Shown: in pieces, positions 12,601-23,064 of the stretch
Layout of the letters: every line of letters starts with the position of its first letter
How positions within the stretch are numbered: position 1 is the first letter of the stretch
Translations under genes and position numbers: made by a program
The notes under the pieces: generated by a model
Told to the model about the DNA's origin: nothing
What the model saw: only the letters and a program-made list of their open reading frames with translations
The model's database searches: none
Source: Cynocephalus volans
Taxonomy: Eukaryota; Chordata; Mammalia; Dermoptera; Cynocephalidae
DNA: 64,000 nt
NCBI RefSeq assembly: GCF_027409185.1
Contig: NC_084469.1
Coordinates: forward strand, 77,225,918 to 77,289,917
Reading direction: 5' to 3'

Positions 12601-13283
12601 AACCTGAACAAAATTTAATATTTTCTCCCAAATATTTAAAAAATTCATTCTGGGGCTCGAGAGGAGTCAGGGAGTCTGTGAGCTGTAATTTGACATCTGA
12701 ATTATTCTGAGGCTAATACGGAAAGCTATTCAGAAGCTTATTTGGAGATGTGTCAATCAAGATATCAGTTGTGCCAGGAAGATGGACTCGGGCTTAGGAG
12801 TGCAGATAGCTTTCAGGGAACCACAAAATAAAAGGCAGACAAGCTCTGATGAATACGTTACATCTTCATTCTCAACGATGACATTTTTTTTTTCTTGATA
12901 GTGCAGACCTAAGAGAGCGATGTCCCAGAGAAGTGCCTTTTCCACACCTGTAAAGACATTTTAACGTTTATTAAAAATGATAACCATAAACAACAAACAT
13001 GGTGTCGAAACTCGCCTCTGTTAATTTCAACGCGCTGATTAAGATTTTAAGCAACGCTTCTAAATTAGACTGTCAGACCACCATCCTCAACGCAGAGCTG
13101 AGGTTCTGATCTCAAGCAGGCTTGTTTGAGCAAGCAGCCTGTCTGGGTTGATTGTGAGGTGGGCCAGCAATGTGCAATGTTCTTTCATTCATTTTCGATG
13201 AGATGGGGGTGATTCAATTAGCCCTGATTGTCCATGAGATGTGGCCCAAAATAAAACGGCTGGGCTCTGATAGCCTCCTCCCA
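12601..13283. other. Repeat-poor block with PBX/MEIS-like site
   Basis: TGTCAATCAA at 12751-12760 is the reverse complement of TTGATTGACA, a canonical PBX-MEIS/PREP composite. The surrounding sequence carries further ATTA cores and no repeat. Confidence 0.4.
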
Positions 13284-13328
13284 AGGTGGTTCCCACCTGA
13301 CAACTAACAATGTTAATTACCCATTGTT
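13284..13328. promoter_or_regulatory. Composite of inverted ZEB-like and SOX-like pairs around a homeodomain core
   Basis: AGGTGG (13284-13289) and CCACCT (13293-13298) form a perfect inverted pair of ZEB/E2-box-like half sites. Just downstream AACAATG (13306-13312) and CATTGTT (13322-13328) form a perfect inverted pair of SOX-type sites enclosing TTAATTA (13313-13319), a homeodomain core. The motifs are directly visible; enhancer function is inference. Confidence 0.45.
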
Positions 13329-14734
13329 ATGATCTGAAAAGACAACAGAATTTTAATTATGTAAATTCGGAGCCATTTTGTTCACATGAGCAAAAAATAA
13401 GCAGACAGTGTTTTTCTTAGAGGGACCATGGAATCTCTGCACACTTAAGTGCAATGTGTGTGATGTGTCAGAGAAGAGTCAATTCCATCCATCCTTGAGC
13501 ATCTTGAGGACGACTTCTTTCACAAGAGACAAAGAATAGGACATTGTCTTTGACATTCCGTTTCTCCTGGCATCATTCTTCAGAGGCTCTGACAGCCAGT
13601 TTGCTTGACCATGTCTGCTAATGTAGAGGGTGTCTGTAATGGATAGCTTTGCAGTGATCAAACACCTCCAACTTCAATACCTGTGAGGACCAAACCATTA
13701 CCAAACATAAATAACATTGAGCACCTTCTGTAGATCCCCCAAATAAGTTGGAAACATTTTCTGCTATCAAAAGTCTATTTTGAAAAATTCTGTAAACTGG
13801 GAAAATCAAATTCTGTTCAAAGCTGTGGAGAGTTCAGGAATCTTCCCAATTCCCAGGAGAACTCTTTATTCCAGAATTATGCTCTCTGTGGTTGTTTGCC
13901 TTCACTCACTCATCATCCCCTGTATCATTAGGAATTTGTGAAATGTCCACTGGGTACATGTTACCCAAGAAGAGCATTTGGTGTTTATGGGGATCAAGTT
14001 GGATTTGATCTCAAGTTGAGATACTCCTGTCTCCTGGGGTTACATGGTGGTGTGACTCAGAGCCTTGGGAAAATTAATGGGGCAGCGGTGGATTATATAA
14101 CTCAGTAGAGACTATAAAATTTTATTATCATATTAAAATAAAAGTGATACATTATGAACTAGAACTTAAATTTATTAAATTTTGAAGATAAACCAGGGGA
14201 CTTCAAAGAAAATATGAGTATATTCTTGGCGTATGTTGCCAAATCCTCATTCCCATCACACCCCAAACCCTGGGAGGCTGGGTGAAGTGTGGTTCAAGTT
14301 TATTCTCCTTTGCTGAATAATATCGGTGAGGACATTTGAAAAAATCTGGTATCCCATGGCCCTCAAAGAGTTTCCAATCTAGTGCCTTTTGCCCTGCTTC
14401 CAGGTCAGATAAATAATGAGCCAAATCATGTCGCAGAGAATCTGGTCCTGCCAATCCGGTAATGTTTAATGCAAAAGACCTTGATAAGGGGGAAGAAAAG
14501 GAGTAGGTAGGGAAAAGGATGGAAGGAGAGCATGTTTTTCACAAATAGGCCACATAACAGCCCAGGAAAGACCCAGTCGAATTTTATCCGTGAGGTAAAG
14601 GAGAAGACAGAGATTTCATTGAAAAACCAGTCCTGTTTTCAGCAGGATTTTGGCAGAGTTGAGTACAATAAACATCTAAGAATAAACTATTGGCAAGCCT
14701 TGCCAGAGATGATAAATGAAAGAAAAAAAAAGCA
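13329..14734. other. Unassigned sequence
   Basis: 13329-13470 continues the AT-rich, enhancer-like composition. From 13480 to 14734 I see no repeat or exon I can name. ORFs of 60-92 codons are unremarkable. Confidence 0.4.
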
Positions 14735-14885
14735 AGTACTGCTAATTGAGCACTTATCAAATTTACTATCTTCTGACTTGATCACTGTCACTGACCCATC
14801 TTCCAGATGAAGAAACTGAGGCTCAGGGGAACTGAGCCGCTTGCCCAAGCAGACATGGCTAGCAAGTGGCGTGCTCTTCGCCTTC
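14735..14885 (-). mobile_element. MIR SINE
   Basis: Antisense MIR core: ATTGAGCACTTATCA..., CCATCTTCCAGATGAAGAAA then CTGAGGCTCAGGGG and a GCCCAAGCAGACATGGCTAG block. This is the 3' and core part of MIR in reverse. Confidence 0.85.
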
Positions 14886-15208
14886 TGCCACATGCCTGCC
14901 TCATGTGCAATTCTGTATTCCAGGTGCCTGACATTTGGGGTGCCTGGAGGTCTTGCTTGAGGAAGAAGAATGAGAGTGGAAAGGATCTCAACTAAAAAGA
15001 TGCAATTATGGAATCATTCCCTATCACTGAATCCATAGCCTCCTGACTGGGGCCGCCATCCTTCGCCTGTTCTCGTCTTCCCCCTTTCCCTTCTGCAGTT
15101 GCTCCTACGTCACTGATCACTCCTTCCGCATCTACTCTCTCTACCTTAAATGTCAGTGCTTCTCAGGGCTCTATTCAAGACTCCTCTCTCTACATCATCC
15201 CTCTGGAT

Positions 15209-15423
15209 CCGAATGTCTCAACCTTGGCACCACTGATATTCTGGGCTGCATAAATCTTGTTGTTGGGCTGCCCTGCGCCTTGCAGGATGTTTAGCAGCAT
15301 CTGATCTCTCCCCATTTGATGCCAGTAGCACTCCCCCCGCCCAAGTTGTGACAACTAAAAATGTCTCCAGACATTGCCAAACATCACCTGGGAGGCAAAA
15401 GTGCCCCCAGTAGAGAACCAGTA
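15209..15423 (-). mobile_element. MER20 hAT-Charlie DNA transposon
   Basis: The sequence follows a 215-bp nonautonomous hAT element: TCTCAACCTTGGCACCACTG start, AGGATGTTTAGCAGCATCTG (15285), ATGTCTCCAGACATTGCCAA (15360) and a terminal GAGAACCAGTA. An 8-bp target duplication, CTCTGGAT (15201-15208) and CTCTAGAT (15424-15431), brackets it, as expected for hAT. The orientation label is conventional and uncertain. Confidence 0.85.
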
Positions 15424-16382
15424 CTCTAGATGATTTTTAACCATTTCCACGTATTTAATTACCAACCACACATTTAGATACTGACCATCTCCCAAATCTG
15501 CTTGTCCAGCCCAGGCCTCTCTCCCAAGCTTGGTCGTACTTATTGTCACTTAAAATCAAACCTTGGAGATCTCACAAGCATTTCAAACTTGACACATTCG
15601 AAACCAAACCCATCACCTTCCCCAACCCCCAAAGCTACTCTCTTTCAGGTTCCCATCCCAGAAACAGCACCAGAATCCTGGGATCAACCACGATTGTTTC
15701 CTTTCTTTCAAACTGCACCCCACCATTATATACACAGTCATGCGCCAATCCATCACCAAGTCCTATTGGTTCTAACTTCTGGCTTTTTCCTGCACATCCA
15801 TTCATTTCTTCCCCCTTCCACTGACACTGTCCTCACCCAAACAAGTGCAGTAGACAACTAGCTGTCTTGCTCAGTCCTGGCTGCTCTGATCCATTCATGT
15901 ATAACACCCACCCAAAGAGATAGACAAGTAATGATCTGGCCACGATCACTTCCCTACATATAACCCTCTGGTAGTTTTCCCCTTGCTCTTAGAACAAAAT
16001 CCAAATGCTACCTTGGCTATAGGTCTGCATGCTCTGGCTCTACTGCCCTTGCCAGACTCATCTCAAGCCACCTCTCCCTGGGCTTAGGGCAGTCATCGAA
16101 TGTGGCCACCAGCCCTTCATGCACTCAGTTCTGCCTACCAGGAATGCCCATCTCTTCACTTCAATGACCCGCCATTCATCTATAGGACTCAACTTAAATT
16201 TACCCTAAATTAGCTCCCTCTGCCGTGTTCTCTGGATATCAAGATCCTCCCTGCCATCTCTCACCACCACTGTAACTTCCATTGCACTAGTTTGGAAGTC
16301 ACTTAATTGTGGGTCTCCTCTGCTAGGCTCTAAGCTCTGTGAGGACAGAAACTCTGATCACTTTGTTCACCATTGTCTAGAC

Positions 16383-16669
16383 CTGCATGCACGGTTCAAT
16401 ATGGCAGCCACTAGCCACATGCGGCTATTGAGCACATGAAATGAGGCAAATGCAAACTGAGATGTGCCATAAGAGTAAACTACACACTGGATTTTGAAGA
16501 TTTCAAAAGAAGAAATAATGTCAAATGTATCATGCTATTTCAGATATATTGTATTAAATACAACATATTATTTATATCACCTGTTTCTTTTTACTTTTTT
16601 TAAATGTAGCTACTAGAAAATTTTAAATTACACATACGGCCCACATTATGTTTCTGCTGGACAGTGCTA
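16383..16669 (+). mobile_element. hAT MITE (MER-type), with 8-bp TSD
   Basis: Recognisable by CACTAGCCACATGCGGCTAT (16409), TATTGAGCACATGAAATG and the terminal CTGGACAGTGCT. GTCTAGAC (16375-16382) and GTTTAGAC (16670-16677) are an 8-bp target duplication with one mismatch. A second relative lies at 60846-61054. Subfamily not resolved. Confidence 0.78.
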
Positions 16670-16739
16670 GTTTAGACCCAACACGACACAGCAGGGATTT
16701 GTTTTTAAGATGCATTAATAGATAGAATAAACAAACTCA

Positions 16740-17720
16740 TCCTCTGTATAGAGGATTTAAAATACAAATCAGATCTTGTTGTTTTGCTACTTAAAATCCT
16801 TCAGGAGCTCCAGAAGGAATCCAAGCTCCTCACTACAGCCTGCAAGGTCCTTCCAGACGCAGACCCTGGCGGGGGCTCCAGATTTAAAGTTCGCACCCAA
16901 CAGGCTTACTGGCAGATCCCCCCTGACCTTTGCCTCTTTCTACCTGTTGTTCCTTCTGTCTGGGTGCTGTGGTTCAAATATGGTTTGTCATCACCAAAAC
17001 ACATATTGAAACTTCATCAAAAATGTGACAGTATTGAGAGGTGGGGCCTTTAAGATGTGAGTGGGTCATGAAGGCTCTGCCCTCTAAATGGGTTAGTCTA
17101 TTTATGGATTAATGGATTGATGGGTTATCATGGGAGCGAAACTGGTACCTTTATAAGAAAAGGAAGAGAGGCCTGGGCTAGCGTGCTCAGGCTCCCTCGC
17201 CATGGGATGCCCCACCATCCCACACCACCTCAGGACTCTTCAGACAGTCCTCACTGGCAAGAAGGCCCTCACCAGATTCACCCTCTTGACCTTGGACTTA
17301 TCAGTCCTAGAAATGTAAGAAATAAATGTTTTTTCTTTATAAATTAACCAGCTTCAGGTGTTCTATTGTAAGCAACAGAAAACGGACTAAGACACTGGGT
17401 CCACCCTTCCATTGCCTCTCTGCCTGGCTCTCTGTGTTCCCTTTAAGTCCATCTCCAAGAAGCCGTTCTTGAGTCCCATCAGATGGGGTGAAGGGCTCCA
17501 TTGTATTACAAGTCATCCATTCATTTATTCATTCCCTTTGGTAACTGCTAAGGATCCGATAGCAAGCAAACCCATGCTACCTGTCCGCAGAGGACTTACA
17601 GACTGACTCCCCATCGGACTCTGGGCTCCTGACAGGGACCATGTCTTTCATCTTTGAAGCCCTGTCTCTAGCTCAGAGCTTGGTGTACAGTGTATGCTCC
17701 ATAAATGATTTTATAGACAA
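16740..17720 (+). mobile_element. Second L2 LINE copy, split by a MaLR LTR
   Basis: L2 sense sequence (AAATCCTTCAGGAGCTCCAG, AAGGAATCCAAGCTCCTCAC..., then TTGCCTCTTTCTACCTGTTG) runs to 16964 and resumes at 17395 (CTCTCTGTGTTCCC..., the GACAGGGACCATGTCTTTCA trailer and GTGTATGCTCCATAAATGAT 3' end). The two halves are collinear, so it was one L2 before the LTR arrived. Confidence 0.8.
16965..17394 (+). mobile_element. Solo MLT1-type LTR (ERVL-MaLR) with perfect TSD
   Basis: A 430-bp LTR beginning TGCTGTGGTTCAAATATGG and ending ACGGACTAAGACA. Internal MLT1 hallmarks include GAGAGGTGGGGCCTTTAAGA (17036), GGGTCATGAAGGCTCTGCCC (17063) and AATAAATG poly(A)-signal region (17319). A perfect 5-bp duplication CTGGG (16960-16964 and 17395-17399) brackets it. 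No internal retroviral sequence remains; the solo LTR arose by LTR-LTR recombination. Confidence 0.9.
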
Positions 17721-18575
17721 CAAAATATTGTACGCCCCAACGAAACAAGATCTCACAGGAAAGCATTCACCAGCTGTTATGCTCTTCCTTGGTGCTGAAG
17801 CAACCTCCACTCCCATCCAAACTTCAACCTGGGTGCTGGGTTCACCTTCTCCCTTCCTGACTCTGCCCAGGGAGGATGGGCTGGCTCAGCTATAGAGTTA
17901 CCAGTTAGGCCGGACATTTGCTTAGGGATTACTGGGCTCCTTCAAGGAGAGGATTAACTTGTGTCCAGACCCACTGGGCATGGGAACAGCCCTCCAAATA
18001 TTTGCTGAGAGTTCCTGACCTTTACCTTCTGTCCCACAGCTGCACAGGGCCAGCAGATGAGTTGGGCCCCTGCAGTTGACTGGCAGCCCAGGACTTCTTC
18101 CTCCTTTCTCCCAGTCTGACTTTGGTATTCAGACCAAGCCTGGCTGGAAGGACAGTGCCTCTGCTTAGTCACTCAATATTAAATAGGGAATGCACAATGC
18201 TCTCCATGTTGACTCTGCAAAGACCATTAATGCCCTTGGTGGCATCACTTTAATTTGTGCTCTTAAAGCAAACTGCTGTTGTAGGAGCCCAGGCTGGGAG
18301 GATATTGCTTATATTAAAGATTGGGATGGAAGGAGAAACCAGTTCTGACCTGCAGCATTACAGCAGGAGAGGATCAGCTGGAGCGTGGAACTCCAGGAAA
18401 GAGGAGCCTTGGAAGGAAGTACAGGATGTGGAAGGAGGGGTGTGGCTTCTGGACGTTCAAAATTTCCCTCAATCCCTCACACCAAGATGGACCCTTGACT
18501 AGTCCAAAGACATTGCACGATGTTGAGGTTCTCCCTGTAGGCAAACAGCCTTATGAGCCATGACGTGCTGGGGAT
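17721..18575. other. Unassigned sequence
   Basis: No confident repeat or exon. The overlapping ORFs at 18257-18563 are GC-richer chance frames. Confidence 0.45.
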
Positions 18576-18576
18576 A

Positions 18577-18640
18577 GGGTTGCCTGATAAAATACAGGAT
18601 GCCCAATTGAATTTGAACTTCAGAGAAACAACACAAATTT
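18577..18640 (+). repeat. One arm of a palindromic DNA-transposon MITE
   Basis: GGTTGCCTGATAAAATACAG then GATGCCCAATTGAATTTGAA matches the terminal arm of a known palindromic mammalian MITE ('gttgccagataaaatacaggatgcccagtt'). The other arm is not seen; the L1 begins directly after it. Confidence 0.6.
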
Positions 18641-19258
18641 TTTTTTATTGTGGCAAAATACACATAACATAAAATTTACCTTTTTAAAGTGCACAATTAA
18701 ATACATTCACAATGTCGTACAACCATCACCACCATCTAGTTTCAGAACTTTTTTATCACTCCAAAAGGTAACTGGTTAGATGGTCACTTCCCATTGCCCT
18801 GCCCCCCACCCCCTGGCAACCACCAATCTACTCTCTGTCTCTGTGGATTTGCTTCTTCTGGAAATTTCATACAAATGGAATTATATAATTTGTGGCCTTT
18901 TGTGTCTGGCTTCTTTCATTTAGCATAATGTTTTCAAGGTTATAGTGTAACATGTATCAGTATTTCACTCCTTGCTTTGGCTGAATAACATTCTATTGTG
19001 TGGATATTTTACTGATCCTTCATCCATTGATAGACCTTTGGGTTGTTTCCACTTTTTGGCTATTCTGAATAATGCTGCTATGAACATTTACACGTTTTTG
19101 TTTGAATACCTATTTTCAACACTTTTGAGTGTATGCCTAGGTGTGCAACTGCTGGGTCTTTATGGTAACTCTATGTGTAACTTGTTGAGTACCCGCCAGG
19201 CTGTCTTCTCCAGGGATGCACCATCTTACGTTCTCATCAACAATGTGGTAGCATTCCC
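18641..19258 (-). mobile_element. L1M LINE 3' end, antisense
   Basis: Reverse complement of the L1 ORF2 C-terminal and 3' UTR region: GTGGCAAAATACACATAACA, CAACCATCACCACCATCTAG (18720), AATTTCATACAAATGGAATT (18863), TGGCTATTCTGAATAATGCT (19057). The T-rich start at 18640 corresponds to the L1 poly(A) tail. Heavily diverged, no coding potential. Confidence 0.88.
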
Positions 19259-19519
19259 ATAGCCCTGCAAAGTGCGACAGGATGGAGAGAGGTCCAAAGG
19301 GACAAACGTAAAACACACAGTGCCCAGTTAAAAATAGCTCTAAAAAAATAAAATGAAACAAAATCAAATTCAATACACAGACAGATGGTGACATCAAGGG
19401 GACTCGCAGATACGTTAGCAAGAGACAGAGAGATGGCAAGGACACGCCTGGGTTCCTGGGTGAAGAGCAGTACCACTCACTGAGGTGGTCATTCTGAAGA
19501 GGACCATGTTTGTGGGTCA

Positions 19520-19762
19520 ACTGTGAGTTGAGTTTGGGGCATTTTATTATTTATGGCATGCTCACCCTGTTGCAAGCACCGTTCTCCAGGGGTCATCTCC
19601 ATTATTTCATTTAGTCCCCACTGAACCATCCAAATGGAGCTCAGAGAGGTTGCTCACCTGCCTGAGGTCACACAGCTAGAGAAGTGGGGCAGTCAGAATT
19701 GGAACGGGGGCTTCTTGGACATAAGAGCTGTGCTGCTGACCACTGCACAGGGCCGCCCTCTC
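19520..19762 (-). mobile_element. MIR SINE, near full length
   Basis: Antisense MIR: ATTTCATTTAGTCCCCACTG, GAGCTCAGAGAGGTTGCTCA (19637), GAGGTCACACAGCTAGAGAA (19664), ending near AGCTGTGCTGCTGACCACTG, the tRNA-like 5' end. Confidence 0.82.
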
Positions 19763-20688
19763 ATTAACCTTGCCCGGTAGGAACCCCCCGTGTGTCTCCC
19801 CGCCACGTTAATGCTGCATGCAATTCTCATCAGCTACCCTAAGAGAGACACCACTCTCACTTTTGCTTTTTATACAATCCTGAATTCTTTAAAGATTTAT
19901 CAAAGCAGTGTTTTATTTTTACAATTTAAAAAAAAGTAGATATTTTTTAAAAGAAAAAAAAAATAGCCAAAGAGTTGAAGATGCAGGAAAGGCCCGGCAG
20001 CCAAGGGGCATCTCTGTTGGATGAAAGACCCAAAAGTAGACGTCATCAGGCAGGAAAGAAGTCTGAGAGCAGACAGGATCAAAGGGTGAAACATCCAGAA
20101 AGGCATGGCAGGGTGAATGCTAAGTAGCTCAGCTCACCAGGACCGCAGGATGGGCTCCCCCTGAAGCTTGAAAGAAGTTGCTTGGGGACAAATAAAAGCA
20201 AGCAGCACCCACACGAGATAGTGCTAGGGACTTCTGCCACATCGTCCCCACATAGAGGCCACATTTCTCTGCCACTCCGACAAGGTGAAGATTGTAAACG
20301 GAGCCCTGGTTATGAGAACTCCAGAGAAACACGAGACACCTGGGGAGTAACAGATAGTACGTTTGGCTTCCCTGCGGGGCAGGCAGGTGGGGCCTCTGAG
20401 GACGGATGGTCCCAGACCCTGAGGTGGCCACAAAGCCGTGTTGGAAATGCTTTCATGGGCCCCCATCCCAGCAGTGCCCTCTTTCTTTGGCAAGTGTCAG
20501 CTGGAAGATTCCATGAAAGATGTGGGCAGGATTCCAAATGACAGAGCCATGCATGGCATCGGGTGAAGTTAGGCTCAGAGGAGTCTGGCGGCCTCCCATG
20601 AGAAAGTCCTCAGGGTCACGTGGCATTCAGTAGGATAGATCCTGAGTGCATGGAGTCCTCTACTTTAAATAAATTCAAGGAACAAGAG
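19763..20688. other. Unassigned sequence
   Basis: Nothing nameable except A-rich runs at 19927-19962. ORFs of 60-119 codons overlap on both strands in 20079-20541; their mutual overlap and lack of domains argue against coding. Confidence 0.45.
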
Positions 20689-21120
20689 TGTTGTCGCTAT
20701 CTATTGCTGCATAACAAATTACCTCCACAACCTAGCAACTTGAAACAACAAAGGTGTATATCTCAGTGGCTGCAGGAATCCAGGCATGGCTTAGCTGGGG
20801 CCTCAGGCTCAGTGTCTCTCACAAGGTGACACTCAGGTGTCAGCCAGGGCTGGGGTCCCACCTCAAGGCTCGATCCAGGGAGGATCCAATTCTAAGTTCA
20901 CTGTGTGGCTATTGACAGCTCTCTGGTCCTGCTTACTGATGGCTGCTCCTTGCCACGTGGCCTCTGCATAGGGCAGCTCACCATGGGACTGATGTCCATC
21001 AGAGCGAGTCAGGGAGGGAAGCAAGAGAGAGAGCAAGATGGAAGTCACAGTCTTTTATAACTTCATGTCGGAAGTGACATCCCATTGCTTTTACTGTGTT
21101 CTATACATTAGAAGTGAATC

Positions 21121-21415
21121 TACCTAGAATAAAAAAACTCATGGACACCAAGAGCTGGGGGAGGTGGGGGATGGGGAGTTATTGGTTAATGGGTACAGAG
21201 TTTCTGTTTGGGATGATGAAAATGTTCTGGAAATGGGTAGTGGTGATAGTGGACTTCAAAAAGTTCATGGAAAAATAGAATTAAAAGATAATATGAATGC
21301 TTTCGTGAATGTTTTGAAGACCCCTTGTATTGTGAATGTATTTAGTGGCACTGAATTATATACTTAAAAATGATTCAAATGGTAAATTTTATCTTGTGTG
21401 TATTTTATCACAATA
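21121..21415 (+). mobile_element. 5'-truncated L1M 3' UTR inside the LTR
   Basis: GGGGAGTTATTGGTTAATGG, ACAGAGTTTCTGTTTGGGAT (21199) and ATTATATACTTAAAAATGAT (21355) are the 3' UTR of an old L1. Imperfect flanking repeats AGAAGTGAATC (about 21110-21120) and AGAAGAGTC (about 21416-21424) join the two LTR halves cleanly, so this is a target-primed insertion. Confidence 0.8.
21251..21324. mobile_element. Palindromic mini-element (probable mariner MITE), copy 1
   Basis: GACTTCAAAAAGTTCATGGA at the left is matched by the reverse complement of TTTTGAAGACC at the right, giving a roughly 74-bp palindrome that interrupts the L1 3' UTR. It shares a 32-bp identical core with the copy at 42214-42290. 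Palindromic elements of this type are usually mariner-derived MITEs. Confidence 0.65.
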
Positions 21416-21554
21416 AGAAGAGTCACTAGGTCCTCTGGAGGAGGGGATTACACAAGGAGAGACTGCCTGGAGACAGAGACCACTGGGGACCTTCTTAGAG
21501 GCTGCCAACCAAAAAGGGAAGACAGGTTATAAACAGTTCAAGCTGGGTTTCAGC

Positions 21555-23010
21555 ATTCATTCATCTAACAAATATTTACTGAGCACCTACTACGTGCCAG
21601 GCTGTGTTCTAGGCACTTGGCTATATCAGTGAATGAAGATCCCTGCCCCATGGAGCCTAACAGATAGTGGGATACTGACAGTGAACAGCAAAGACAGCAA
21701 CTAAGAACACTATAAAGCATGTTAGAAAGTTCTAAGTACTAGGGAAAAAAAGACAAGTGAATGGAGCCAGAAGGGCCAGGAGTGCCCAAGGGAGGGGGGC
21801 AGCTTGCAGTTTAAAGCATGGTGGTCACAGTAAGACTTGTAAGCAAGGTGCAATTGGAAGAAAGTCTTGCAGGTGACAGGAGCATCCTCCAAGAGGCAAT
21901 GTAGGGGACAAAAGCACCAGGCAGAGTGATCGGAGGTACAGAGGCCTGCAGCAGGAGTGAGCCTGGTGTTTTCAGAACAGTGAGGAGGCCCATGTGATGA
22001 AAGCAGAATGAGCAATGAGCAGAGGCATGGAAGATGCCAGAGAGGACGTGGGGTAGGTGACATTGGGGCCCCCAGGCCACTATACAACTTCAGCCTTTAA
22101 CTCTGAGCATAGTGGAGCCACTGAAGGTTTTAAGCAGAAAATCATAATCAGGCTGATGTGTTAAGAACAGACAATTGAAGGGAGGGGACAAAAGTAGAAA
22201 CAGGGAGACCCATTAGAGGCTACTGTAGTTACACAGTTATCAGAGAGACAGCCAGCCAAGGCTCAGATGGGGATGATTGCAGGGAAGATGGTCAGAAGTC
22301 ACTGGTTGGCGAATGTTTTTGAGTTGACAGCTGGTGAATTGGAAGTGGGGAATGAGAGAAAGAAGGAAATCCAGGATTACTCTAAGTTTTACGGCCCGAG
22401 CAACTGGAAGGATGGAACTGCCATCAGCTGAGATGGGAAGGCTGAGGGGGAGAAGGTTTGGCAGAGAAGGGAGACCAGGAGTTCAGTGTGCGACATGTAA
22501 AGCTTTGTTGGACATCTCAATGGTGGCATTAAGTAGGCTATTGGATAGGTAGGTCTGGAGTCTGGAGAGAGGTTTGGGCAGGAGATACAAATTGGTGAAT
22601 CACTGGCAAATAGATGGAACCTAAAGCTATAGGAAGGGATTCCATCACCTGGGGAAAGAATGAGGATAGAGAAGAGAGGGGGCCCAAGGAAGGAGCCCTG
22701 GGGTCCCCCAACAGGAAGAGGTCAGGAGAAGAGAGGGAGCTAGAGAAGGGTGCTGACAAAGGGCGGCCCATGAGGTAGGAAGAGAACCAGGAGCGTGCAG
22801 TCCCGGAGGCCAGTGTGCTGGGGGAGGCAGGGGCCAGTGCGTGCGGCGGTACTTGATAGGCCCAGGAAGCAGAGGACTGAGAACTGGACTTAGCAACATG
22901 CAGGGTATTGGGTGTTCGGTGAGAGTAGTTTCCGTGGAGTGGCCCAACCAGAATGGATTAAAGAGGAACGAGATGGAAGGAATTGTAGGCAGTGAGCACA
23001 GACAGCAACT
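21555..23010 (-). mobile_element. L2 LINE, 3' end through RT domain, antisense
   Basis: The left end is the reverse L2 3' terminus (TTCATTCATCTAACAAATAT, GAGCACCTACTACGTGCCAG). The interior follows reversed L2 to the RT domain: GAGCAACTGGAAGGATGGAA (22398), GAGCCCTGGGGTCCCCCAAC (22696) and TTTCCGTGGAGTGGCCCAAC (22929). The minus-strand frame at 22645-23136 preserves an L2 HSTET motif and, toward its end, a GTPGLLPWAPSLL-like decay of the L2 GVPQGSVLGPLL motif, separated by frameshifts. It is one of the longest L2 relics in the window, about 1.45 kb, and is nonfunctional. Confidence 0.85.
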
Positions 23011-23064
23011 TACCCGATTCTGAGTGCTTGCGTTCGCACTCCCCAGGTCTAACTTCTTATGCTC

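Larger units (their letters stand above)
15040..16720 (+). mobile_element. L2 LINE, reverse-transcriptase region to 3' end, twice interrupted
   Basis: The sense strand follows the L2 (CR1-clade) pattern through the RT domain: CCAGCCCAGGCCTCTCTCCC (15507), the RT part after the YADD motif, then a CATTTCAAACTTGACACATT block (15580), AACAAAATCCAAATGCTACC (15992), a CTGCCTACCAGGAATGCCCA block (16132) and a GAGGACAGAAACTCTGATCA stretch (16341). Frame is lost throughout. A MER20 copy (15209-15423) and a hAT MITE (16383-16669) were inserted later; L2 3'-terminal sequence resumes after the second. Confidence 0.82.
20689..21511 (-). mobile_element. MaLR/MLT1-like LTR, split by an L1
   Basis: Antisense LTR: CGCTATCTATTGCTGCATAA at the start (reverse of the LTR 3' end), GAAGTCACAGTCTTTTATAA (21041), TCGGAAGTGACATCCCATTG (21068); the remainder (GTCACTAGGTCCTCTGGAGG, GATTACACAAGGAGAGAC...) resumes at 21422 after an L1 insertion and ends GCTGCCAACCA. 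Flanks AAGAG (20684-20688) and AAAAG (21512-21516) may be its 5-bp target duplication. Subfamily uncertain. Confidence 0.68.
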
